From: DHVE2 group archaeon
Lineage (GTDB): Archaea; Thermoplasmatota; Thermoplasmata; Thermoplasmatales; Aciduliprofundaceae
Direction of reading: 5' to 3'
DNA length: 64,000 nucleotides
Assembly: GCA_015523125.1 (NCBI GenBank)
Contig: WAKX01000053.1
Coordinates: 1 to 64,000, forward strand
Shown: piece after piece, positions 9,007 to 19,020 of the stretch
Position numbering within the stretch: the stretch's first letter is position 1
How the letters are laid out: the number at the start of each line of letters is the position of its first letter
Position numbers and translations under genes: made by a program
Notes under the pieces: generated by a model
Seen by the model: the letters and a program-made list of their open reading frames with translations, nothing else
Told to the model about the DNA's origin: nothing
Databases searched by the model: none

Positions 9007-9888
9007 ATGTCCTTAATCAAGATGGTTGGCAACACCCCCATGGTGAGCGTTGACGGCGTTTATCTCAAATTGGAGTATTACAATCCCACTGGAAGCCACA
9101 AGGACCGCACGGCCCTTTACATGGTGAGGGACGCCGAGAGAAAGGGCCTGAAGAAAGGGCAGTTTGTGGTGGAATACACATCGGGCAACACTGGCATATC
9201 GGTAGCATGGGTTTCCAAAATTTTAGGTTACAAGGCAGTTATTCTCGTGCCGGAGGGAACGAGCGAGGAGAAGGTGAATTTGATAAGGGCATTCGGCGCC
9301 GAGATAATTTACGTAACTCCTGAGGAAGAGGGCCACATTTTAGCGGAAAGAATTGCGATGGAAAGGGGTGGGGTGTATCTGCATCAGACCCAAAACATGG
9401 CGAATTTCAAAGCGCATTACGAAACAACAGGTCCTGAAATTCTTAAGCAGGTGAAAATCGCGGATTGCTTCGTGATGGGTGCCGGCACGGGGGGAACAGT
9501 TTACGGAGTTGGTAAATATCTGAAGGAGAAAAAGAATATGCGGGTAATCGCTCTTCTCCCCAAGGGCTCCTACGCTCAAGAGATGCTCACAGGAAAAAAG
9601 GAAGAGGATAGGGAGATTTTGGAAGGATTCTCGTATCACTCTTTCAGCGAGCTGCTCCATAAGGCGATGGAAGAAGGGGTAATAGATGAAATAAGGTACG
9701 TGTCCTCGGAGGAATCCATAGAGGGAATGAAAAAGCTTCTATCGCGGGGGATTTACGGGGGACCAACATCCGGAGCGAATTTCTATCACGCGTTGAAGTT
9801 GAAAGAAGATGGCTATCGACCTTTAACAATCGTGGCAGATTCAATAATAAGATATCCAAAAATTTTGGAAGAAGTGGCGAAAAAATGA
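9007..9888 (+). CDS. PLP-dependent cysteine synthase family enzyme
   Basis: A fold-type II PLP enzyme of 293 residues. The PLP lysine is Lys32 in NPTGSHKDR, the phosphate/substrate loop is TSGNTGI, and the glycine-rich PLP phosphate site is GAGTGGT. O-acetylserine and O-phosphoserine sulfhydrylases share this pattern, as do threonine synthase and cystathionine beta-synthase relatives; the HKDR form with a Thr-Ser-Gly-Asn-Thr loop fits the cysteine synthase group best. The substrate is not proven. It closes the LX-pfdA-ftsY run and meets the ATPase operon tail to tail, one base apart. Confidence 0.82.
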   Translation: MSLIKMVGNTPMVSVDGVYLKLEYYNPTGSHKDRTALYMVRDAERKGLKKGQFVVEYTSGNTGISVAWVSKILGYKAVILVPEGTSEEKVNLIRAFGAEIIYVTPEEEGHILAERIAMERGGVYLHQTQNMANFKAHYETTGPEILKQVKIADCFVMGAGTGGTVYGVGKYLKEKKNMRVIALLPKGSYAQEMLTGKKEEDREILEGFSYHSFSELLHKAMEEGVIDEIRYVSSEESIEGMKKLLSRGIYGGPTSGANFYHALKLKEDGYRPLTIVADSIIRYPKILEEVAKK

Positions 9889-9889
9889 G

Positions 9890-11260
9890 TTATTGAGGAA
9901 GGTACTTCTCGATGTACTTCTTATCGATTTTCTTCAGGTACGACCTCGGGAGCATGGCTAAGAGTTCCCAAGCAATTCCAAGGGTGTCTTCGATGCTGCG
10001 GTCTTCGTCGTGGCCCTGCGTTATGAATCTGTCTTCGAAGGCATCGGCGAACCTGAGAAGTATGCGATCTTCCTCCGTAAGAGCTTCTTCACCAACAACT
10101 GCCACCAAATCTCTAAGTCTGAGGCCTTCCGCATACGCAGAGTACAACTGGTTTGCCACACCCGAATGGTCCTCTCTGGTTCTTCCCTCGCCTATTCCCT
10201 CTTTCATCAAACGTGACAGGGAGAGAAGGGGATTGATAGGAGGATATATTCCGCGGTGGTGGAGCTGCCTGCTCAGCACAATCTGTCCTTCAGTGATGTA
10301 TCCCGTCAGGTCGGGAATTGGATGGGTCATGTCGTCGTCTGGCATGGTGAGAATTGGAATCTGGGTTATGCTTCCCTTTTTGTTCAGTATTCTTCCGGCT
10401 CTCTCGTAAATCGTTGCGAGGTCAGTGTACATGTAACCGGGATATCCTCTCCTGCCGGGCACTTCTTCCCTAGCAGCCGAAATCTCTCTCAGAGCCTCGC
10501 AGTAGTTGGTCATATCCGTTAGGATTACAAGAACGTGCATGTCCTTCTCGAATGCTAAGTATTCGGCCACGGTTAACCCCATTCTCGGGATCACGATTCT
10601 CTCTATAGCAGGATCATTCGCCAAGTTCAGAAAGAGAACGGTCCTCTCCAGCGCGCCGGTTCTTTCGAATTCGTTTTTGAAGAAATTTGCCTCTTCGGCG
10701 GTTATACCCATGGCCACAAAAACCACTGCGAATTTCTCGCCCGCACCTCGAATCTTAGCCTGTCTGGCGATTTGGGCCGCGATTTCGTTGTGTGGCATAC
10801 CTGCACCGCTGAATATGGGGAGCTTCTGGCCTCGAACCAACGTGTTCATCCCGTCGATTGTGGATATACCCGTCTGTATGAACTCCCTCGGGTATTCCCT
10901 AGCAGCTGGATTGATGGGGTACCCGTTTATGTCTCTCATATCTTCTGGTACTATTTCCGGGCCCCCGTCTATCGGCTTTCCGGTTCCGTCGAACACGCGA
11001 CCTAACATTTCCAACGAAACGCCAATCTTTAGCGTGTCACCCAAGAACTTCACACTGGTGTTTTTCACGTCCAGCCCGCTGGTGCCCTCGAAGACCTGCA
11101 CCACGGCCATGGTCTCCCTTGCTTCCAAAACCTGCCCCAATCTCTCTTTTCCATCGGGGCCGCGAATCTTAACCACTTCTCCGTAAGCCACATCCTTGGT
11201 ATTCTCCACGATGAGCAGAGGACCTTTAATTCCCCTAATCGTTTTGTACTCAACTTCCAT
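9890..11260 (-). CDS. atpB: A-type ATP synthase subunit B (regulatory)
   Basis: Non-catalytic nucleotide-binding subunit of the A1 head, alternating with subunit A. The 456-residue product starts [17 protein letters not shown] and lacks a canonical Walker A at the site where subunit A has one (it reads [14 protein letters not shown], typical of B). It is the last gene of the operon; the ATG follows a GGAGGTG site directly behind the atpA stop. Confidence 0.95.
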   Translation of the reverse strand: MEVEYKTIRGIKGPLLIVENTKDVAYGEVVKIRGPDGKERLGQVLEARETMAVVQVFEGTSGLDVKNTSVKFLGDTLKIGVSLEMLGRVFDGTGKPIDGGPEIVPEDMRDINGYPINPAAREYPREFIQTGISTIDGMNTLVRGQKLPIFSGAGMPHNEIAAQIARQAKIRGAGEKFAVVFVAMGITAEEANFFKNEFERTGALERTVLFLNLANDPAIERIVIPRMGLTVAEYLAFEKDMHVLVILTDMTNYCEALREISAAREEVPGRRGYPGYMYTDLATIYERAGRILNKKGSITQIPILTMPDDDMTHPIPDLTGYITEGQIVLSRQLHHRGIYPPINPLLSLSRLMKEGIGEGRTREDHSGVANQLYSAYAEGLRLRDLVAVVGEEALTEEDRILLRFADAFEDRFITQGHDEDRSIEDTLGIAWELLAMLPRSYLKKIDKKYIEKYLPQ

Positions 11261-13009
11261 TTATTTCACCTCCGCCTCTAAGGCCCTGATTTCATCTTCT
11301 AACTTTTTCTCTATCTTCTTGAACTCTTCCTGATAATTCTCGTTCGGAATTCTACCCATGTAGGCTATATCCTCTTTCACCGCTAATTTTCTTATCTTCT
11401 CCACGCTCACGCCCTTGCCAACTGCTTCCGTTGCTAGATGATGGAATTTCAGAATTATGCGGAGCATGTCGTATTGCTTCGTGGATGGGCAATAGGTATC
11501 AACGTCGTGGAACGCGTTCTGCTGTAGAAAATCTTCTCTCAGAGAGCGGGCAGTCTCCAATAGAACCTGTTCCCTATCTGGCAGGGCATCTGGGCCAACC
11601 AATTGCACTATTTCCTGCAATTCCGCTTCTCTTTGCAGTATTCCCATTGCCTCCTTCCTCAATTCGTACCAGTCCTTCGCAACGTTCTTCTCCCACCAGC
11701 CGCGAACCGTATTCAGATAGAGAGAATATGAGCGAAGCCAGTTAATCGACGGGAAATGCCTCTTGTGCGCCAGATCCGCGTCCAGAGCCCAGAATACCTT
11801 CACGATACGTAGTGTGTTCTGCGTCACGGGCTCGCTGAAATCTCCGCCGGGAGGAGAAACAGCACCCACAACGGTTACGGATCCTTTCTTGTCCTCTTTT
11901 CCGAGGACCCTTACATATCCAGCGCGCTCGTAGAATTCCGCAAGGCGGGATGCTAAATATGCTGGATAGCCCTCCTCGCCGGGCATCTCTTCCAATCGGC
12001 CGGATATTTCTCTAAGTGCCTCGGCCCAGCGTGAGGTGGAATCTGCCATGAGGGCAACGTTGTACCCCATGTCGCGGAAGTATTCGGCTATTGTGATTCC
12101 CGTGTAAATACTCGCCTCTCTGGCTGCCACGGGCATATTTGATGTGTTCGCAATCAAAATTGTTCTGTTCATGAGCGGCTCCCCGCTCTTCGGATCTTTA
12201 AGCTTGGGGAAATCCTCCAACACTTCGGTCATCTCGTTTCCCCTTTCTCCGCATCCCACATAAACGATTACCTCGGCGTCGCTCCATTTCGCCAGCTGGT
12301 GCTGCGTAACCGTCTTTCCGGTACCGAAGCCTCCGGGAATGGCCGCGGCGCCGCCCTTTGCGATTGGGAAGAAAGTATCCAAAACTCTCTGACCGGTGAC
12401 CAGCAATTCCGTCGGGTCCAATTTCTCTTTAAATGGTCTCTGCTTTCTCACGGGCCAGCGCTGGTACATCTTCACCTCTTTGTTGTTCACCTTTGCAACC
12501 ACTTCGTCTATTGTGTAATCTCCCTCATCCACGATGAAGGTTATTTTCCCCTCAACCTCGGGGGGAACCATGATCCTATGCTCAACCAAATTGGTTTCTT
12601 GCACAACACCGATTACATCTCCGCCAGTAACTTCGTCTCCAACTTTTGCTTTCGGCACGAAATGCCATTTTTTGTTGAAATCCAGAGGGGACACGTTTGC
12701 GCCTCTCTTTATGAAATCACCCATGGACTCCTTTATATCCGGCAGGGGTCTCTGAATTCCGTCGTAAATCATGCTTATGATTCCGGGACCTAAGAGAACG
12801 GAAAGCGGAGCGCCCGTTCTTTCCACCTTTTCCCCGGGTTTTATACCCGATGTTTCTTCATAGACCTGAATCGTGGCGTTGTCGCCCGATAATGCGATTA
12901 TCTCTCCTATCAATCCTTCTTCGCCCACGCGAACCACTTCATACATCTCGCTGCCCTTCATTCCGTCTGCAACCACGACCGGTCCTGCAACTCTAATTAT
13001 CTTTCCCAT
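11261..13009 (-). CDS. atpA: A-type ATP synthase catalytic subunit A
   Basis: Catalytic A1 subunit. It has the Walker A loop GGFGTGKTV (many homologues have Pro-Phe-Gly-Ser-Gly instead), the non-homologous insertion typical of V/A-type A subunits, GCGERGNEM and the [13 protein letters not shown] catalytic region. The length (582 residues) shows that no intein is present. ATG 13009 has an AGGTGA site; a GTG at 13018 is in frame but overlaps that site. It follows atpF by 5 bases. Confidence 0.95.
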   Translation of the reverse strand: MGKIIRVAGPVVVADGMKGSEMYEVVRVGEEGLIGEIIALSGDNATIQVYEETSGIKPGEKVERTGAPLSVLLGPGIISMIYDGIQRPLPDIKESMGDFIKRGANVSPLDFNKKWHFVPKAKVGDEVTGGDVIGVVQETNLVEHRIMVPPEVEGKITFIVDEGDYTIDEVVAKVNNKEVKMYQRWPVRKQRPFKEKLDPTELLVTGQRVLDTFFPIAKGGAAAIPGGFGTGKTVTQHQLAKWSDAEVIVYVGCGERGNEMTEVLEDFPKLKDPKSGEPLMNRTILIANTSNMPVAAREASIYTGITIAEYFRDMGYNVALMADSTSRWAEALREISGRLEEMPGEEGYPAYLASRLAEFYERAGYVRVLGKEDKKGSVTVVGAVSPPGGDFSEPVTQNTLRIVKVFWALDADLAHKRHFPSINWLRSYSLYLNTVRGWWEKNVAKDWYELRKEAMGILQREAELQEIVQLVGPDALPDREQVLLETARSLREDFLQQNAFHDVDTYCPSTKQYDMLRIILKFHHLATEAVGKGVSVEKIRKLAVKEDIAYMGRIPNENYQEEFKKIEKKLEDEIRALEAEVK

Positions 13010-13014
13010 ATCTT

Positions 13015-13335
13015 TCACCTCTTCATCATATCTATTCCAATGGCTCTTCTTATCACATCTCTCATCGGATCCTCATACTCGCCCTTCTCCCTGTGATCTG
13101 GAAGCTCCAAAATTACGGGATATATACCCTTCTCGTTTCTCCACTCCTCTATGTATTTTCTCAATTCCCGTGCGTAACTCCTCTGAATTATGACTATTGC
13201 CACATCTTCCAACTCTTTGACCATCTCGAGAACCTTTCTGGCCTGCCACGTGTCCGGGGCTTCGTAAACATCCTTGACGCCTGCTAATTGAAATCCGGCG
13301 ATGAAATCAATGTTTCCCACGGCTACGATTCTCAT
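13015..13335 (-). CDS. atpF: A-type ATP synthase subunit F
   Basis: Small central-stalk subunit of 106 residues starting [20 protein letters not shown], the family signature, with a Rossmann-like fold and the conserved [11 protein letters not shown] strand and helix. It couples rotor and head. The ATG overlaps the atpC stop by 4 bases. Confidence 0.93.
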   Translation of the reverse strand: MRIVAVGNIDFIAGFQLAGVKDVYEAPDTWQARKVLEMVKELEDVAIVIIQRSYARELRKYIEEWRNEKGIYPVILELPDHREKGEYEDPMRDVIRRAIGIDMMKR

Positions 13336-14420
13336 GAGGCAACACCTACCAGAACCTTCGATATTCTCTCCTTTGGCAGACCTTCAACGAAGCCCTTTAT
13401 TATGGCTTTGAGGTTTCTCGCCTCGTATTCTTTGGAAATGAGGAACATCATTGCAGGTCCGGAAGAAGTGGAGTAAACCATGCCCAGCTCGTTTGCCTTA
13501 TCTAGAAGGAACTTATCCAAAGCAAGCTCCACTTCGAAGGTGCTCTTCAAATCACGCAGGAAAGAGTAGCTTGTTCCGTCTAAATTTCCCAACATCTCCT
13601 CCATGCTTCTGGATTCTCCCAAATTTTTTAATTTCCACGAGTCAAGCTCGTAACCATCCGGGATGATGTATTTTTCCACATCTTCGTCCAAAGCGCGGCC
13701 TCGAACGAGGGTTTTGATGTTGAAGATGTCCACCATTATCGCCATTATCTTCTCGACTGCTTCCCTGCTGTCCTCGTCTAACATGCTTTTCGCTTCCACC
13801 AATTTCTCCATCACGATTTTATCTAAGGCCATGTCCACGTCACTCAGGTTTCCACTTTCGTTCCAAACATCGATTGCCTCTTTGAATGGTGTTACATCCA
13901 AAGCGGCTATGGCGTCTTCCACGCTGGTTGCCTCGACCATGTGATTGATTATCAACTTCGTTATGTGTTTTCCCTCGTAGACCATCTCGTAAATTTTTTC
14001 CTTGTTTATTCCTGCGTGCTTGGCGCGGAGTATTCTCTTCACTATGTTCGCATCGTATTTGAGCATGTAGACCTCTGAGAACTGCCTCACTCCCTCCGGG
14101 AGCATGGCTATTACCTCGTCCATCATCTTGAGCATGGATTTCTCGATTTCTACGTCTCCTTTCTCCACGTCCTCCACTTCGTACCCCTCTTTCTTTATTT
14201 CCGATATGACTTCGTTCACGCTGGTCATCTCCAACAGGTGATTGATGTTCTCCTCGGTGGTGTACTTTGCGCTTATGGCGAATATTGTGGCGTTTGGACC
14301 CATGAACGAGGCTATGCTCAGAATCTTTCTGAGGTAGCCCATGAATACAACTACCGCTATGAGAATTCCAATGAATGCCGCCGATAGGGCAATCAGTATT
14401 ATGGTGTACGCGTCAAGCAT
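13332..14420 (-). CDS. atpC: A-type ATP synthase subunit C
   Basis: Subunit C (V-type d) sits between the proteolipid ring and the central stalk. The 362-residue helical protein shows the family's tandem three-helix units (for example VNEVISEIKKEGYEVED and related blocks). It carries an unusual N-terminal hydrophobic helix (residues about 4-32, ILIALSAAFIGILIAVVVFM) that could anchor it to the membrane; cytoplasmic C subunits normally lack this. The start overlaps the atpE stop by 8 bases. Confidence 0.88.
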   Translation of the reverse strand: MLDAYTIILIALSAAFIGILIAVVVFMGYLRKILSIASFMGPNATIFAISAKYTTEENINHLLEMTSVNEVISEIKKEGYEVEDVEKGDVEIEKSMLKMMDEVIAMLPEGVRQFSEVYMLKYDANIVKRILRAKHAGINKEKIYEMVYEGKHITKLIINHMVEATSVEDAIAALDVTPFKEAIDVWNESGNLSDVDMALDKIVMEKLVEAKSMLDEDSREAVEKIMAIMVDIFNIKTLVRGRALDEDVEKYIIPDGYELDSWKLKNLGESRSMEEMLGNLDGTSYSFLRDLKSTFEVELALDKFLLDKANELGMVYSTSSGPAMMFLISKEYEARNLKAIIKGFVEGLPKERISKVLVGVAS

Positions 14421-15000
14421 ATTCTCCCTCGAACAGCTTCTCTACGATTTTTCTTCTTATTTCGTTTATTCTTCTTTCAACAAGAGCTTCTATGCTGTAA
14501 TCAACGCTTCTCTCGCCGTCCTTGCTCTTGGCAATGATTCCCCCGTACTTCACCGCGCCCATCTCCACGCTCGCCTTCGGGGCGATTTTGGAGACCAAAG
14601 AGCTAACCTTCGATTTGTCTTCGGGGATGCACACTATGACGAATTCCTCGCCCAAAACTTTCTTTGCGTCTTCTATCACTTTTTTTAGGTAATTCTCATA
14701 ATTCTCCGAAGTCCTGGCTTTAATTTTTATCTCGTTCACGACTTTATTCATAATCTCTTCTCTCGCCTCTAGGAGTTCCCTCTTACCCTCCAGGTGTGCC
14801 CTCGATATGATTAAACTCTTGATCCCTTCCGCCTCTCTCTTTCCGTCGTGCTCGATTTTCTCCTTCTCACGATTCCATCTCTCGTACTCTTCCTTCCTTA
14901 TTTTTTCGATTTTTTTGTCCGTTTCCACCTTGAACTCGTTGAGCTTGAGTTCCACGTCTTCGTTGATTTTCTCTATTATCTTTTCAACTGCATCGCTCAT
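14413..15000 (-). CDS. atpE: A-type ATP synthase subunit E
   Basis: Peripheral stalk subunit: a long N-terminal coiled-coil helix (about 1-95) and a C-terminal globular part that contacts subunit B (GGIIAKSKDGERSVDYS, the family signature, then DYSIEALVERR). ATG 15000 has the ribosome binding site AAGGTGAT; an in-frame ATG 21 bases upstream lies before this site and is not used here. It pairs with subunit H. Confidence 0.92.
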   Translation of the reverse strand: MSDAVEKIIEKINEDVELKLNEFKVETDKKIEKIRKEEYERWNREKEKIEHDGKREAEGIKSLIISRAHLEGKRELLEAREEIMNKVVNEIKIKARTSENYENYLKKVIEDAKKVLGEEFVIVCIPEDKSKVSSLVSKIAPKASVEMGAVKYGGIIAKSKDGERSVDYSIEALVERRINEIRRKIVEKLFEGEYA

Positions 15001-15010
15001 AAGATCACCT

Positions 15011-16363
15011 TCACAGCACACCCAGAGCGAGCATTATCAGTATGGCAATTAGCAATCCGAATATGGCGTATGTTTCGCTCATCACCGAAAGCACTATGGA
15101 CCTTGTTCTCGTGGAAGGATTCTTCACGTACGCAGCCGCTCCTGCTCCGGCGGTTATACCCTGACCTATACCGCTTATTCCAGCGAGACCGACCGCGAAG
15201 CCAATACCTATCACACCGATTCCCACGAGTATCGCCTGCGACGGGGCCATTGGCGGTAGGGTACCGGACATCAGACCCATGCTCATTATGACGATTATCG
15301 CCGCTAAGAGAGCGTAGATTGATTGTGTTTCTGGAAGCACCGCGAAGATCATCGAGCTTGCGAATGCCTTTGGCTTCTGAGCAGTCGCCGCCGAACCGGA
15401 GGATGCTGCAATACCCTGACCTATGGCGGTTATACCGCTCAGACCCATGCCGAGGCCTATGCCCACCGCGGCCACGCCCATCGCGAGGGCGTATGATGCA
15501 CCCATGGTGTTGTTGTGGATTATCGCATTCATTCCCTGAAGGAGAAGAATCGCAACGAGCAAGCCGTAAATGGCCTGAGTTTCGGGAAGAACGGTGAACA
15601 CGACAGCCTTACCCAAAGTTCCCTGCTTTCTGGTAACTCCTATTCCCGTTCCAGCTACTATACCCTGACCGATTGCGCTCAATCCCGCTATACCAACGGA
15701 TAGACCGGCACCTATGGCAATCAAACCTGCTCCCACGGGAATATCTGTGGCCGGATTTAATCCTCCGGAGAATGCCCCGGTGTACATGAGAATCAATATT
15801 CCTATGAGCAATCCGTAAATACCCTGTGTCTGCGGGAACGCTTGGAATATAAATGCGGTCTTGAACCTATTTGCATCCTCCGCAATCGCGGACGCACCGC
15901 TGGCACCGGCTATACCCACACCAATGGCAGCTCCCATGCCCGATGCGCCCACCGCAATGCCCGCGCCTATGAGGGCGAGGGACATGCCCAGCGGACCTTC
16001 ATGAACCTTCACATTGTTTAGGGAATAAACCACATTATTTCCTTCTTTGACCGTTATGTTGTAATTTCCCGCGCTTCCGAAAGATATCTTCACGGGATTC
16101 CCGAAATATGTGTTTTGAGTTCCATCCTCGTTGTTCACTATGATCCAAGTGACATTGCTCGGAACTTGATTGCTATCCGTGGAATACTCAAATATGTATT
16201 CGTTTCCTGCGATGAGAGTTGCCTTATCCAGCGCGGTAACCTGCATCTCATTTGAGTTCCATTTCCCCTCTTTCACGTTAACCGCTCCGAAAGCGGCACC
16301 GCTCGCTATGAGCACTCCGCTCACCGCCATCATGAGCAACAGCATAAACAGCATTTTTTTCAT
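15011..16363 (-). CDS. atpK: A-type ATP synthase proteolipid K: signal peptide, outer domain and four fused hairpins
   Basis: The rotor c-ring subunit, 450 residues instead of the common 70-220. Order: signal peptide or first helix (1-27), a polar beta-rich domain with a possible Ig-like fold (about 28-123), then four proteolipid hairpins. The ion-binding motif at each second helix reads PQTQ (Gln178), PETQ (Glu261), PETQ (Glu345), SETY (Glu430): hairpin 1 has lost the carboxylate. IGQG in the first helix of hairpins 2-4 (Gln233, 316, 401) with Thr and Gln beside the Glu matches ligands used by Na+-binding V-type rings such as Enterococcus NtpK. The ATG has a GGAGGTG site and overlaps atpI by 4 bases. 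Family is certain; the outer domain's role is unknown. Confidence 0.92.
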   Translation of the reverse strand: MKKMLFMLLLMMAVSGVLIASGAAFGAVNVKEGKWNSNEMQVTALDKATLIAGNEYIFEYSTDSNQVPSNVTWIIVNNEDGTQNTYFGNPVKISFGSAGNYNITVKEGNNVVYSLNNVKVHEGPLGMSLALIGAGIAVGASGMGAAIGVGIAGASGASAIAEDANRFKTAFIFQAFPQTQGIYGLLIGILILMYTGAFSGGLNPATDIPVGAGLIAIGAGLSVGIAGLSAIGQGIVAGTGIGVTRKQGTLGKAVVFTVLPETQAIYGLLVAILLLQGMNAIIHNNTMGASYALAMGVAAVGIGLGMGLSGITAIGQGIAASSGSAATAQKPKAFASSMIFAVLPETQSIYALLAAIIVIMSMGLMSGTLPPMAPSQAILVGIGVIGIGFAVGLAGISGIGQGITAGAGAAAYVKNPSTRTRSIVLSVMSETYAIFGLLIAILIMLALGVL

Positions 16364-18507
16364 TTTTTCGCACCTCCAGATTCCACAATCCTTGAATTTT
16401 TCCTAATCTCTCTAAATGGCTCGAATTTCACACCATCACCTTCATAGAATCTTGAGAAGAACTCCACGTACTGCAATCTCAACGAGTGAACCAATGAGCC
16501 GAGGGATTGCAGCATGGCATTACCGATATGAGCAACCACCAGATAAATTCCTATGAACAGCCAGAGGGCTGCCTGAATATTAATCATTCCGATTATTCCC
16601 AAAATTAGAAGGAAGAGAGCGATTCCCGTCTTCTTGTTATCTTTCTTCCTCGCCACCATGCCGAAGAGAGCGATGCCCACTATCACCAAGGGCAGGCAGC
16701 AAACCATGCTTCCTGCGCCAACGATCATGCTGGACATTATTCCCGCGAATAGATTTATCGTAAGAGCTATGCCCGAAGTTCCTAAGTCCAGGGCTAAAAG
16801 ACGGGAGTAAGAAAGCCAGTCGCCCACCATTCCCGTTATGTCGAAGAACGCCATAGCGTTTATGGCATGCTCCTTATCGATCAATCTCCCTGGAATTCCG
16901 GTTAGGAAAATTAAACCGATGGCGAGAACGATCCAGCTTATTAATATAGTGTTCGGATCGAAGGTCCACCACCCGAAGGACGAGCCTATGACCACAGCGC
17001 TGCTTGGGAGCAGGAGGAACCACGAAACTTCGGATGTGAGGAAATCTCCGTAGTTTTTGTACTTTAGATGATGATAAGCGCCCAAAAGCAAACCTAGAGA
17101 AATTTGAGAAATACCGATAATTAATGCTATAACCAGAACGGTCACGGCGTCTTTCATCGGGTCGATTATCGGTTGATACTGAATGAATTGCGACATGGGA
17201 TTATTTGAGTCGAGGGGCCCGAATATACCTCCCTGAATTATTCCGAATACAATTGCCGATATGCCGGAAGCAAATAGAATCTTCCCCAAAGTTCTGTTGG
17301 TCCAGTCGTATTTTCCGATCTTGAACCAGAGGAGGTAACCTAAAACGGCCATTATGAATCCGTAGCCTGCATCGCCCAGTGTGAGGCCGAAGTATACGAC
17401 GAATAGAGGAGCGATTATGACAGTTGGGTCTATGTACCCATACTTTGGCGTGGAGTACATCTCCACGAATGCCTGAAACGGATGGAAAATTTTCGGATTG
17501 TCGAACGCCGATGGCGTGTTTTCTCCTTTTGCATCCTTCCACTCGATGTGAGCCAATCCCTTGGCCTCATCTTTTATCCTTTCAATCGATTTTTCCAGCA
17601 TTTTCTTCTTTATGTATCCTCTGATTATCGTGGTGTATTCTGTCTTACCGAACTTCGATTGATTTTCTTCTTTTATTTTTTCGTTTTCCAAATCGTCGTA
17701 GAGAATCGCAAGATGGCCGTAGTGCTTCTCCCTCATCTCCCGTATTTCTTCTTTAAGCTTTTCTTTTTTCTTCAAGAGCTCATCTTCTCGCTCGTCCAAT
17801 GATTTAATGGCCTCTGCTGGCTTCCCCTTCAATCCATCCAGTGAGAACTCGCTGAAGGTTGCAAATCTCAAGGCAGCTTCAACGTCCTTCCTCTCTTTAA
17901 GATGATACGCGACCACAACTACATAAATTATGTTCTTTTTCTTCCCAATGGCCTTGTACCACACCGCCAATTTGTTTTCGCTCTTCAATTTCAAGAGAGG
18001 CGAGATATCCTTAACAATTCCGGCGGTGATGTTCACGTACACGTCTTCTCCTATGAACAATAAATCGAAATCCAGCCCCTGAAGAAGCTTCAGGTGCTCC
18101 CTCTTGGTTTTTATACTCTCCAGCTCATCGTTTATTTCGTCCCATCTCTTGCCCAATCCCCAAATTTTCTCCTCCACATCTTTCAGGGTGGCTTCGGCGT
18201 CTTCCATTATCTCCTCTCTTTTCCTTGGAATCGTTTCGAATCTTTCAGGAGGAGTTGGATTAAGAAATTCTCTAATTCCTCCGTTTTTCTCTTTCACAAT
18301 GTTGAGAAAACCCATTAATTTGGAAATTCGGAATTGGTAATCCACAATTTGAGTGGTCTCCTTTGAAGGTGAAGAATTCTTTAGGTCTTTTATTCCGTGA
18401 TGGGTGATGTGAATGAATCCTCCCCGTTGCATGGCACGGAGAACATCGTACTTTACCGAATCGTGCACAAGGACCTCGACTTCAGCCATCTTAGCTGGGA
18501 AAAGCAT
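16360..18507 (-). CDS. atpI: A-type ATP synthase subunit I (a)
   Basis: Stator subunit with the ion half-channels. The 715-residue product has a large cytoplasmic N-terminal half with coiled coils (about 1-370) and a membrane C-terminal half with about seven or eight helices, ending close to the conserved LRLQYVEFFSRFYEGDG segment that contains the essential Arg. ATG 18507 follows a GGGTGA site, 6 bases after the atpH stop. Confidence 0.93.
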   Translation of the reverse strand: MLFPAKMAEVEVLVHDSVKYDVLRAMQRGGFIHITHHGIKDLKNSSPSKETTQIVDYQFRISKLMGFLNIVKEKNGGIREFLNPTPPERFETIPRKREEIMEDAEATLKDVEEKIWGLGKRWDEINDELESIKTKREHLKLLQGLDFDLLFIGEDVYVNITAGIVKDISPLLKLKSENKLAVWYKAIGKKKNIIYVVVVAYHLKERKDVEAALRFATFSEFSLDGLKGKPAEAIKSLDEREDELLKKKEKLKEEIREMREKHYGHLAILYDDLENEKIKEENQSKFGKTEYTTIIRGYIKKKMLEKSIERIKDEAKGLAHIEWKDAKGENTPSAFDNPKIFHPFQAFVEMYSTPKYGYIDPTVIIAPLFVVYFGLTLGDAGYGFIMAVLGYLLWFKIGKYDWTNRTLGKILFASGISAIVFGIIQGGIFGPLDSNNPMSQFIQYQPIIDPMKDAVTVLVIALIIGISQISLGLLLGAYHHLKYKNYGDFLTSEVSWFLLLPSSAVVIGSSFGWWTFDPNTILISWIVLAIGLIFLTGIPGRLIDKEHAINAMAFFDITGMVGDWLSYSRLLALDLGTSGIALTINLFAGIMSSMIVGAGSMVCCLPLVIVGIALFGMVARKKDNKKTGIALFLLILGIIGMINIQAALWLFIGIYLVVAHIGNAMLQSLGSLVHSLRLQYVEFFSRFYEGDGVKFEPFREIRKNSRIVESGGAKK

Positions 18508-18513
18508 CTATTT

Positions 18514-18825
18514 TCACCCTACAATCTCGTTTAAAATTTCTAAGGAGACTTTCTCCATGCTCTCCTCGCTTATGCTTCTTATCTTTTCCGCTTTTTCTCT
18601 GTATTCAGTCCTTATCAGCTCTGCCTCTTTCTTCGCTTTTTCCTCCGCTTCTTTCTTTATCTTTTCTATTTCTTCCAGAAGTTTCTTTCTCTCTTTTTCA
18701 ATTTCACGCTGTATCGCAATCTTTGCCTCTTCTACTTTGCTCTTGCTCTCCTTCTCCGCGATATCTATTTTCTCCTTTGCACTTCTCTCCGCTTCACGGA
18801 TTTTGCGTATCTCCTCTTCAATCAT
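18514..18825 (-). CDS. atpH: A-type ATP synthase subunit H
   Basis: A 103-residue, almost fully helical and charged protein with heptad patterning, as expected for AhaH, the coiled-coil partner of subunit E in the peripheral stalk. It is the first gene of the operon, which fits the usual archaeal order H-I-K-E-C-F-A-B. The ATG lies about 22-30 bases behind the TATA box, so translation is probably leaderless or nearly so. Confidence 0.85.
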   Translation of the reverse strand: MIEEEIRKIREAERSAKEKIDIAEKESKSKVEEAKIAIQREIEKERKKLLEEIEKIKKEAEEKAKKEAELIRTEYREKAEKIRSISEESMEKVSLEILNEIVG

Positions 18826-18846
18826 TCATCGGCGTATTGCTTTTGT

Positions 18847-18855
18847 ATTTATAAA
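18847..18855 (-). promoter_or_regulatory. TATA box of the ATP synthase operon
   Basis: On the minus strand the sequence TTTATAAAT sits 22-30 bases before the atpH ATG. It is a near-consensus archaeal TATA box and the only strong one upstream of the eight-gene operon. Confidence 0.65.
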
Positions 18856-19020
18856 CTTTTGTTATTGGACAAAACAATCTACGATGTGAAGAATTACCAT
18901 TTATTGTTTAATTTTGCTCGAATTTTGCCAACATCATCCTCTGGGGTTCAATTTTCCGGTGATAATTAGTCAAAAAAGATTAATATATTTGTAATTCCTT
19001 CCCATGAGCGGGGTGATTAT

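Noticed and set aside
15011-16000. Repeated GC-rich blocks that look like DNA repeats
   Set aside because: They are the four homologous proteolipid hairpins of atpK and reflect domain duplication, not a mobile or regulatory repeat.
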